From Actinomycetes bacterium (lineage in GTDB: Bacteria > Actinomycetota > Thermoleophilia > BMS3ABIN01), in assembly GCA_021787775.1 (NCBI GenBank), contig JAJYLK010000082.1:1-5870 (forward strand): a stretch of DNA of 5,870 nt, in the 5' to 3' direction. The notes under the pieces are model-generated. The model was not told the origin of the DNA. It did no database searches and saw nothing but the letters and a program-made list of their open reading frames with translations. Position numbers and translations under genes: made by a program. Below are positions 1-4,537 of the stretch, piece by piece; position 1 is the first letter of the stretch; every line of letters starts with the position of its first letter.

Positions 1-241
1 TGATGGGGATGTTGCTTTCGGCCCTGATCAGCCGGCAGACATCGATGCCGCTCATGCCGGGAAGCATGATGTCCAGTACGATCAGGTCGAACTGATGCTC
101 GTGGAAGCTGGCTAGCGCTTCCTCGCCGTCGCGAGCCTGCTCGATCTCATACCCCTCTTTTTCCATGGGGTATGTCAGCAGCTTCTGGATGGCCTCCTCA
201 TCGTCGACCAGCAATATCCGGGGAGTCCGGTTCTCGTTCAA
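1..241 (-). CDS. Response regulator, receiver domain (3' part outside window)
   Basis: Eighty N-terminal residues of a two-component response regulator are visible; the gene leaves the window at base 1. Beta-1 carries the acidic pair D13-D14 (ILLVDDEEA), followed by the usual LLxYxMEKEGYE helix, DGEEAL, and the phosphoacceptor D57 in LIVLDIMLPGMSG. The LDIMLPGMSGxDVCRxIR signature is typical of OmpR/PhoB-type regulators, but the output domain is not seen, so DNA binding is only inferred. The start is TTG at 239-241. An in-frame TAG lies two codons upstream (245-247), and the first in-frame ATG is codon 26, after the essential acidic pair. AGGAGGT sits 6 nt upstream. The TTG overlaps the TGA of the radical SAM gene, so the two should be translationally coupled. 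The Thr/Ser and Lys of the receiver switch lie beyond the window edge, as does any cognate kinase. Confidence 0.93.
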   Translation of the reverse strand, partial: MNENRTPRILLVDDEEAIQKLLTYPMEKEGYEIEQARDGEEALASFHEHQFDLIVLDIMLPGMSGIDVCRLIRAESNIPI

Positions 242-864
242 GCGCTAACCTCCTGGGAGCCTGCCGTAATCAGCGGCCGCACGCGGAACGCCGCACCCAT
301 TCTGGCGGCGATGCTGCGGCAAGCCTCGATGTCGACCTCTGGAAGATCGACAACACTCAGCGTCACTTCGATCCCCGCGCGGATGCAATCTTCGGCGAAT
401 CCGATCACCGCGCGAAACGCTTTGCTGAAAATCGGCCGGCATATCTGATTGTAGACTTCCGAATTGTGGGCCACAAGGCTGATCGATACCGCATCCAGGC
501 CGGCGCGCGCCAGTCTGGCGGCGACATCGACCTCCGGATTGATGAGCGCCGCCTGTCCGTTGGTGTTGAGCCGCGAGCGAATTCGCCTCAGGTGGAGCCA
601 TTCCGTGATCTGCAAAACCGCATCCAGCCGCAGCGTCGGCTCACCCAGGCCGCAGAAAACCACCTCATCGGCGGGGCCCTCCAGGAATTCGTACTCCAGG
701 TCGCGAAGCACATCCGGGACTTCGGGTTCGCTCTCAAGCCTGAGATCGCTGCCATAGACGCTGCCGGCAAACCGGGCCAGGCAAAAGCTGCAATCGGAAG
801 AGCAGCGATTGGTCAGATTCAGATAGATGTTGTTTTTCGCGCGGTATACGCTGGTCGTCCCCAT
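238..864 (-). CDS. Small radical SAM protein, TatD-associated family-like
   Basis: This 208-residue protein carries the radical SAM cluster motif CxxxCxxC at C21, C25 and C28 (NRCSSDCSFC), which binds the [4Fe-4S] cluster that cleaves S-adenosylmethionine. Further core motifs are FCGLGEP (70-76, the GGE-like SAM-binding strand), RLNTNG (98-103) and VSISL...YNQICRP (126-144). This order and the short length, with no auxiliary cluster domain, fit the family annotated as TatD-associated radical SAM proteins; that assignment is from memory of family motifs, and the substrate is unknown. I chose ATG at 862-864 because GAAGGA lies about 8 nt upstream and the cluster motif then falls about 20 residues in, as usual. 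A longer reading from ATG 904-906 adds 14 basic residues, but it starts one base from a stable hairpin. It follows the TIM-barrel gene by 61 bp and overlaps the response regulator start. No tatD gene is present here. Confidence 0.88.
   Translation of the reverse strand: MGTTSVYRAKNNIYLNLTNRCSSDCSFCLARFAGSVYGSDLRLESEPEVPDVLRDLEYEFLEGPADEVVFCGLGEPTLRLDAVLQITEWLHLRRIRSRLNTNGQAALINPEVDVAARLARAGLDAVSISLVAHNSEVYNQICRPIFSKAFRAVIGFAEDCIRAGIEVTLSVVDLPEVDIEACRSIAARMGAAFRVRPLITAGSQEVSA
248..254 (-). promoter_or_regulatory. Ribosome binding site of the response regulator (fixes its TTG start)
   Basis: On the minus strand this is AGGAGGT, a near-full anti-SD match, ending 6 nt before the TTG at 241. It is embedded in the Gln-Glu-Val codons near the end of the radical SAM gene, so ribosomes finishing that gene pass over it. 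With the in-frame TAG at 245-247 it rules out longer starts. Confidence 0.85.
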
Positions 865-907
865 AGATGTCTTCCTTCTTTTTCGGGTTCCTGCGGGCCG
901 GGGCATG

Positions 908-923
908 CGGCTCCAGGGAGCCG
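908..923 (-). other. Intercistronic hairpin between TIM-barrel and radical SAM genes
   Basis: A perfect 7-bp inverted repeat (CGGCTCC / GGAGCCG, 2-nt centre) lies just after the TIM-barrel stop. In RNA a 6-bp stem with a 4-nt loop is likely. There is no T tract, so it is not an intrinsic terminator. It may act in mRNA processing or stability, or mask the upstream ATG at 904-906; both roles are inferred. Confidence 0.5.
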
Positions 924-925
924 GG

Positions 926-1663
926 TCAGGCCAGGCTGCGCTCCCGCAGCCAGTTGAGGCCTTCGTAGGCTTTCTGCCGGGGCATTTCGAATGTGACTGT
1001 CACTTCCTGGGAAAGGGCGCTCAGGGCCCGCATGATCGGGGCGAAATCGATCCTGCCCTCGCCCAGCGGCAGGTGCAGATCCTCGTAATATGTGTTGCCG
1101 CCCACGTTGTCGTGGATATGGATGTGACCGATGCGGTCGGGGAACGCCTCGATGAAATCCAGCGACTTGTTCCGCTCGCTGAGAAGTTCGCTGTGCCCGA
1201 TGTCGACCGTCAGCACAGCTCCCGGCACAGCGTCCAGCAGCTGCCGCATGTCTGCGGCGTCCTCCGCGGTGTTCTCGCAGGCGATGCTGGCGCCGTAAGC
1301 GGAAGCCAGCTCCTGCAGCCTGCCGATCTCGCGCAGCTTCAGCTCGATCCTTTCGGGTGTGTTGTCCTTCGAGACCGGCGACAGTATGGGATGGATGGTG
1401 ATCGTGCGCGGCGCGAACGCCTCCGCGTACCTGACCGATTCCTCAATCCTGGCAAGCCCCTGCGGGTCATCAACGCGCAGGTCGGGACCATGGGCGACGA
1501 AGAACATCCCCGCCTTGCGCGCCCCCCTGAGGATCTCCCGCTCCTCGGAGCGGATCTTGTCCATCTCGTTCAGGTTCAGGTCGGCAAAATCAAACCCGTG
1601 GCCGGCAAGAAAGCTGATTCCTTCCCGCGAAGCCGCCTGGCCTCCGAACCTCAATCTACCCAT
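926..1663 (-). CDS. Metal-dependent TIM-barrel protein, AP-endonuclease-2 / sugar isomerase superfamily
   Basis: This 245-residue protein has the AP_endonuc_2 / xylose-isomerase-like TIM-barrel pattern, with putative metal ligands at strand ends. They are H58 (FVAHGPDL), H91 (TIHP), E130 (CENTA), D154 and H157 (VDIGH), H182 (HIHIHDN), D195 and H197 (EDLHLPLGEG), and E226 (TFEMP). Aligned by eye, these match all nine zinc ligands of endonuclease IV in order. However, COG1082 sugar-phosphate isomerases/epimerases share much of the pattern, including DxHxPLGEGxIDF, and the length is closer to that group. Function is therefore either sugar isomerisation/epimerisation or a nuclease-like hydrolase, acting in the cytoplasm. 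The start is ATG 1661-1663; an in-frame TGA lies two codons upstream, so no longer reading is possible, though the SD (GGGA) is weak. It is the first gene of the operon with the radical SAM and response regulator genes. Confidence 0.87.
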   Translation of the reverse strand: MGRLRFGGQAASREGISFLAGHGFDFADLNLNEMDKIRSEEREILRGARKAGMFFVAHGPDLRVDDPQGLARIEESVRYAEAFAPRTITIHPILSPVSKDNTPERIELKLREIGRLQELASAYGASIACENTAEDAADMRQLLDAVPGAVLTVDIGHSELLSERNKSLDFIEAFPDRIGHIHIHDNVGGNTYYEDLHLPLGEGRIDFAPIMRALSALSQEVTVTFEMPRQKAYEGLNWLRERSLA

Positions 1664-1696
1664 ATGTCATCATCCCGGTCATGCGATCCATTAATA

Positions 1697-1725
1697 ATTG
1701 TACCTGCAAGCAAGGATGAGGCCAA
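1697..1725 (-). promoter_or_regulatory. Candidate sigma-70-type promoter of the TIM barrel-radical SAM-regulator operon
   Basis: On the minus strand, TTGGCC (1725-1720, 4/6 to TTGACA) is followed after 17 bp by TACAAT (1702-1697, 5/6 to TATAAT). Transcription would begin near 1690, giving a leader of about 27 nt before the ATG at 1663. The spacing is ideal and the surroundings are AT-rich. No transcript evidence is available. Confidence 0.55.
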
Positions 1726-1730
1726 AGTCC

Positions 1731-1808
1731 GCCCGCGGGAAAGATCGATCATTCAATTAAGTGCGGAAAGGCTCCGATATTATTATTGAAAAAGGGAGCC
1801 CGCGGGAA
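1731..1808. repeat. Pair of GCCCGCGGGAA direct repeats with palindromic core
   Basis: Two exact 11-bp copies lie at 1731-1741 and 1798-1808, 67 bp apart, in the divergent region between the TIM-barrel operon and the FlgM-like gene. Each contains the 8-bp palindrome CCCGCGGG. The first lies just upstream of the operon's -35 box; the second lies just downstream of the candidate start of the FlgM-like gene. This placement suits a regulator acting on both genes, but chance in GC-rich DNA is not excluded. Confidence 0.45.
1774..1780 (+). promoter_or_regulatory. CCGATAT box: possible sigma-28/SigD-type -10 for the FlgM-like gene
   Basis: CCGATAT is an exact match to the Bacillus SigD -10 consensus and close to the enterobacterial FliA box GCCGATAA. 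It lies about 50 bp before the FlgM-like start. The -35 is poor: TAAG at 1758-1761 gives only 12 bp of spacing rather than about 15. An ordinary sigma-70 -10 (TATTAT, 1778-1783 or 1781-1786) overlaps it, also without a good -35. Confidence 0.3.
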
Positions 1809-1829
1809 GAAGCCCACACACGGATTTGA

Positions 1830-2039
1830 ATGGCTCTCACTGACATGAAAATTGATCTCATGACGCCCATCGATGTACAGGAATTGTCGCCGCGAAATCG
1901 CCTTGAGCGAGCCCACAGGGTCGAGCGGCTAAGAGCATCTGTGGCCTCGCACAGCTACGGCGTCGATTCGGAACTGATCGCCAGAGGGATACTGCGTGAA
2001 GCTTATCTCAATGCCAGTTCCCGGCACCGTAAGCAGTAG
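1830..2039 (+). CDS. Small FlgM-like anti-sigma factor
   Basis: This 69-residue protein resembles the C-terminal part of FlgM, the anti-sigma-28 factor that holds FliA/SigD inactive in the cytoplasm. The stretch RVERLRASVAS (30-40), then SYGVDSELIARGIL (42-55), matches the FlgM pattern RVxxLRxAIAxGxYxVDxxxIAxxLL, which forms the two sigma-binding helices. Residues 1-25 would be the short disordered N-terminus. It is shorter than typical FlgM (about 85-100 residues). ATG 1830 is the first possible start because an in-frame TGA (1827-1829) touches it; only a weak GGA precedes it, and M6 or M11 are alternatives. It is divergent from the TIM-barrel operon and convergent with ddl, and no flagellar gene is in view. 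The target could be a flagellar sigma factor encoded elsewhere or another sigma of the same class. Family call is moderate, from motif only. Confidence 0.65.
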   Translation: MALTDMKIDLMTPIDVQELSPRNRLERAHRVERLRASVASHSYGVDSELIARGILREAYLNASSRHRKQ

Positions 2040-2047
2040 CAAAGCAC

Positions 2048-2067
2048 CTCCGGCGATAACCCCGGAG
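2048..2067. other. Small inverted repeat between convergent genes
   Basis: CTCCGG (2048-2053) and CCGGAG (2062-2067) form a 6-bp stem with an 8-nt loop in the 45-bp gap between the FlgM-like gene and ddl. It could end transcription from both sides, but neither strand has a T tract after the stem, so it is at best a weak terminator. Confidence 0.3.
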
Positions 2068-2084
2068 TTCCAGCGCGACGGCGC

Positions 2085-3032
2085 TCAGGGCAGCAGCGCG
2101 GTCATCAGCATCCTCTCCACCAGCTCTTCATAACCGATGCCGGCCGCGGCAGCCTGTGCAGGCAGGTCCGAGGTGGCGGTCATTCCGGGGATGGTGTTGA
2201 TCTCGGTCAGTTGCGGTGCGCCATCCGCGCCGATGATGAAATCCACCCTGCTGAACCCGCGGCAGCCCAGCGCCCGGTGTACCTGCGCGGCCAGCTCCCG
2301 GGTCCGGGCGCAGACCGGCTCAGGCAGCTCCGCCGGCACGATGAAACGGGTGCCGCCCTCGCTGTATTTGGAGTTAAAGTCATAGAAGTCGGCGCCGGGT
2401 ACGAGCTGCAGCACCGGCAGCGCCGTAAGTTCGTCCTCCGATTCCAGCAAGCCCACGGTCACCTCATCGCCCTCGACAAACTCCTCGGCCAGCGAGGGGC
2501 CGAAATCGCCGTGCGTGGCGTGCACCACTTCCGCCAGCTGAGTAGAGCTTTCCACCTTTGCTACTCCCAGGCTTGAGCCCTCCTCGCACGGTTTCACCAT
2601 CACAGGAAAGCGGAGCCGCTCGGCGGCGTCGCTGATGGCGGCCTCCAGCTCGTGGACGCCATCGAAGATGGCGAACGCGGGCGTGGCGATGCCATGCCAG
2701 GCCGCGACCTGCTTCGTGCGCACCTTGTTCATGCCCGTGGCGCTGGCCAGAACCCGGGAACCGGTGTAGGAGATACCGAGCAGCTCGAGCAGTCCCTGGA
2801 TCGCGCCGTCTTCCCCGAATTTCCCGTGCAGGGCCAGGAAAGCCACCTCCACGCCCTCGCGGTCCAGCGTGCGGGCCGCATCGCGGTCCACATCGACGCC
2901 GACCGCGTCGTAGCCGAGTGCGGTCAGCGCCTCCAGGCAGCCCGACCCCGAGCGCAGGGAGACCTCCCGCTCGCGGGAGAGTCCTCCCATCAGGACGCCG
3001 ATGCGTTTGTTTTTCAGCTCTGCCGGTTTCAT
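2085..3032 (-). CDS. ddl: D-alanine--D-alanine ligase
   Basis: Cytoplasmic ATP-grasp ligase joining two D-alanines for peptidoglycan precursors. The 315 residues are close to the usual length. Motifs in order are GGLSREREVSLRSG (16-29), LHGKFGEDGAIQG (68-80), YTGS (89-92), VKPCEEGSSLGVAKV (146-160, P-loop-like ATP site), the omega-loop FYDFNSKY (216-223), SRVDF (261-265) and EINTIPGMT (277-285, Mg ligands E277 and N279). E21, S153 and Y223 match the E15-S150-Y216 triad of E. coli DdlB. Tyr after Lys in the omega-loop indicates a normal D-Ala-D-Ala enzyme, not the Phe type linked to D-Ala-D-Lac and vancomycin resistance. I prefer ATG 3030-3032 because the N-terminus then fits the family and leaves a leader of about 38 nt. 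ATG 3054-3056 (8 more residues) is also possible; neither has a strong SD. It is monocistronic here, not in a dcw cluster. Confidence 0.96.
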   Translation of the reverse strand: MKPAELKNKRIGVLMGGLSREREVSLRSGSGCLEALTALGYDAVGVDVDRDAARTLDREGVEVAFLALHGKFGEDGAIQGLLELLGISYTGSRVLASATGMNKVRTKQVAAWHGIATPAFAIFDGVHELEAAISDAAERLRFPVMVKPCEEGSSLGVAKVESSTQLAEVVHATHGDFGPSLAEEFVEGDEVTVGLLESEDELTALPVLQLVPGADFYDFNSKYSEGGTRFIVPAELPEPVCARTRELAAQVHRALGCRGFSRVDFIIGADGAPQLTEINTIPGMTATSDLPAQAAAAGIGYEELVERMLMTALLP

Positions 3033-3046
3033 GACAATACGGTTTC

Positions 3047-3078
3047 CGGATGACATGCGCGCAAACTGCGGATGACAT
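3047..3078. repeat. 10-bp direct repeat around the predicted ddl transcription start
   Basis: CGGATGACAT occurs at 3047-3056 and again at 3069-3078, offset by 22 bp, about two DNA turns. One copy touches the -10 box and the other covers the upstream ATG (3054-3056). This is a plausible operator arrangement, or a short local duplication. Confidence 0.4.
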
Positions 3079-3082
3079 TATA
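3077..3082 (-). promoter_or_regulatory. Perfect TATAAT -10 box of ddl
   Basis: On the minus strand this reads TATAAT in a GC-rich setting, 21 bp before the upstream ATG at 3056. Start of transcription would be near 3070. No recognisable -35 hexamer is found at 16-18 bp, and there is no TGn extension, so activity may need an activator. Confidence 0.5.
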
Positions 3083-3101
3083 TCCCACTGCGTTCTCCGC
3101 C

Positions 3102-3130
3102 GCGCCGGAATTGGTCCGGTCGCTTTTTTT
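3102..3130 (+). terminator. Terminator-like hairpin with T7 tract before the flippase-like gene
   Basis: GCGCCGGA (3102-3109) pairs with TCCGG-CGC (3115-3123), leaving one bulged T (3120) and a 5-nt ATTGG loop, directly followed by seven T residues (3124-3130). It acts only in the plus direction. It ends 17 nt before the next ATG, while the only upstream plus-strand gene is the FlgM-like one more than 1 kb away. It could stop transcription antisense to ddl or be a leader attenuator. Confidence 0.55.
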
Positions 3131-3147
3131 CCTGCAGGTCGGCGAGT

Positions 3148-4413
3148 ATGATTAGGGTGGTGGCGGCGACCGGCACCCTTCACCCTCCGGGAGAAACAAT
3201 AGCCTTTCACGACAAGAAGTGGTTGCGACATGCCGCTCGGGTTGTATTTGCTGGCGGCATCTTTATTTTCGTCGGCATGCTGCTCAGGCGCGAGTTGGAC
3301 AACGGCTGGGCCGACATTTTCGCCATCGGCAACGGCAAGCTGGACATCATTCCGCTGGCGGTCACCATCCTGCTGGTTGGGTTGACTTATGGCAAAAAGG
3401 GTTTGCGCTTCGCGGCGCAGATCGTTGTGATCGGCGTGGTGTTCCTGTATCTGGGGCGCGCCATCCATCACGACTGGAGCCAGATCACGGGGCGCGAATG
3501 GGATTTCAGCATCCCCTGGATGGCCGTCTCCTTCATTTTTATGTTCGGCCTGTATGTCTGCCATTCGAGCGGCTGGCTGCTGATCCTGCGCCGCTTCGAC
3601 CACAGGGTAAAGCATCTGCCCGGCACCTTCGTCTGGTCCAAGTCGCTACTGGCGCGCTACGTTCCCGGCAACGTGCTGATGGTGGTAGGCCGGATCATGA
3701 TGATCGAGCCCTTCGGCGTGCCCAAGCGCATTTCGCTGACCACCATCGTCTACGAACAGTCGCTGCTGGCCACTGGATGCGCCACGGTGGTTTCAGTTGC
3801 GCTGCCGCTTTGGCCCAGCGTGCGCACGCTGTCGCCGGTGATTCCGGTCATCGGCTTGCCCGTCGTCTGGCTTGTCCTGCTGCTGCCGCCACTGGCGATC
3901 ACCGGACTGCATCCGGCTGTGCTGGGCAAGGTCGGCAACTTCCTGCTTGCCAAAGCCGGCCGCGAGCCGATCGAAGAGTTCCTGCCGTTCAAGACCGTAC
4001 TGGCGTTCGTGTTGTATTACTGCTTCACCTGGTCGGTGGCCGGCATAGGCCTGTTCTCGCTGCTGCGGTCCGTCACGGAGGTCGGCATCACGGACCTGCC
4101 GGTTGTGATCGCCAGCGTCCCGCTCGCCTGGCTGCTGGCGATGGTTGTTTTCGTGTCGCCCAGCGGCATCGGCGTGCGAGAGCTTGTCTATGCAAGCACG
4201 CTGGCCTTTGCCTTCAACCACGAGGCGGGCGTTGCTTCCGCTTTCGCCATACTGGCGCGGTTGTGGCAGACAATGATCGAGGTGTCTTTTGCGCTGGTTG
4301 TCATGACTTTGGTTAAAAAATTCTATCCCGCTCCCGGCAAGGAAAAACCGGAAGCCGCCGCTGTCAAAGCCGTCGAAGAGCCGGCTGAGGTCTCTGCCGA
4401 TTCTGTCCCCTGA
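3148..4413 (+). CDS. Polytopic membrane protein, LPG-synthase TM / flippase-like (YbhN) family
   Basis: A 421-residue integral membrane protein with about ten hydrophobic segments. Family features are a helix near 122-147, then GWLLILRRF; EQSLLATGCATVV in the middle; SPSGIGVRELVYASTLAF, matching the PGGLGxREG motif of the lysylphosphatidylglycerol synthetase TM domain; and AILARLWQTMIEV near the end. The catalytic aminoacyl-transfer domain of MprF is absent; the chain ends in a charged tail rich in Glu, Ala and Lys. It is therefore more likely a YbhN-like lipid or glycan transport or polymer-assembly protein than a lysyltransferase. Residues 23-82 and 83-139 are a diverged internal repeat, so the N-terminus has an extra hydrophobic hairpin. 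ATG 3148 has only a weak SD (AGGT, 9 nt away); GTG 3157 or 3160, or TTG 3223 after AAGAAG, are alternatives. No clear terminator follows. Confidence 0.85.
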   Translation: MIRVVAATGTLHPPGETIAFHDKKWLRHAARVVFAGGIFIFVGMLLRRELDNGWADIFAIGNGKLDIIPLAVTILLVGLTYGKKGLRFAAQIVVIGVVFLYLGRAIHHDWSQITGREWDFSIPWMAVSFIFMFGLYVCHSSGWLLILRRFDHRVKHLPGTFVWSKSLLARYVPGNVLMVVGRIMMIEPFGVPKRISLTTIVYEQSLLATGCATVVSVALPLWPSVRTLSPVIPVIGLPVVWLVLLLPPLAITGLHPAVLGKVGNFLLAKAGREPIEEFLPFKTVLAFVLYYCFTWSVAGIGLFSLLRSVTEVGITDLPVVIASVPLAWLLAMVVFVSPSGIGVRELVYASTLAFAFNHEAGVASAFAILARLWQTMIEVSFALVVMTLVKKFYPAPGKEKPEAAAVKAVEEPAEVSADSVP

Positions 4414-4469
4414 TTTTACGCATTTCTTACAGGTGCGCCCGCCGTCCCGGCTCCGGCACACTTTCCCTG

Positions 4470-4478
4470 TGATATAAT
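4470..4478 (+). promoter_or_regulatory. Extended -10 promoter of the zinc metallopeptidase
   Basis: TGATATAAT is a perfect extended -10 (TGn + TATAAT). No -35 is recognisable, which is usual for this type. Transcription should start near 4485, giving a leader of about 53 nt. Confidence 0.6.
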
Positions 4479-4500
4479 TTTTTCATGATAACCATGCTCT

Positions 4501-4515
4501 GGACGCACCGCGTCC
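4501..4515 (+). other. Hairpin in the metallopeptidase leader
   Basis: GGACGC-ACC-GCGTCC is a perfect 6-bp inverted repeat with a 3-nt loop, placed between the predicted transcription start and the RBS at 4525-4530. It could be an operator or an RNA element affecting ribosome access; no known riboswitch is recognised. Confidence 0.4.
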
Positions 4516-4537
4516 GCGGCCGACGGAGGAATCCTGT

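Noticed and set aside
172..957. Plus-strand open frame of 261 codons opposite the radical SAM gene
   Set aside because: Shadow of the radical SAM and regulator genes; the composition is not protein-like and there are no motifs.
827..1789. Long plus-strand open frame of 320 codons opposite the TIM-barrel gene
   Set aside because: It is antisense to a gene with clear family motifs, its translation is low-complexity and Arg/Pro/Gln rich with no recognisable domain, and it has no good RBS. Long antisense frames are expected in GC-rich DNA.
2072..2085. AGCGC-GACG-GCGCT inverted repeat at the ddl stop codon
   Set aside because: Only 5 bp, without a T tract; too short to call a terminator.
2085..3032. 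Possible Van-type D-Ala-D-Lac ligase (vancomycin resistance)
   Set aside because: The omega-loop reads SKY, with Tyr (Y223) matching Y216 of DdlB rather than the Phe or His types, and no vanH or vanX neighbours are present.
2464..3615. Minus-strand frame of 383 codons spanning the ddl 5' half and the opposite strand of the flippase-like gene
   Set aside because: It overlaps two well-supported genes in the wrong frame, and its translation is Arg/Gly-rich nonsense with no family match by eye.
3219..4316. Second plus-strand frame inside the flippase-like gene (365 codons)
   Set aside because: Wrong-frame shadow: Arg/His/Ala-rich, with no membrane segments where the correct frame has a coherent membrane protein.
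3148..4413. Lysylphosphatidylglycerol synthase MprF
   Set aside because: Only the membrane domain is present. The C-terminal aminoacyl-transfer domain is missing and the protein ends in a short charged tail.
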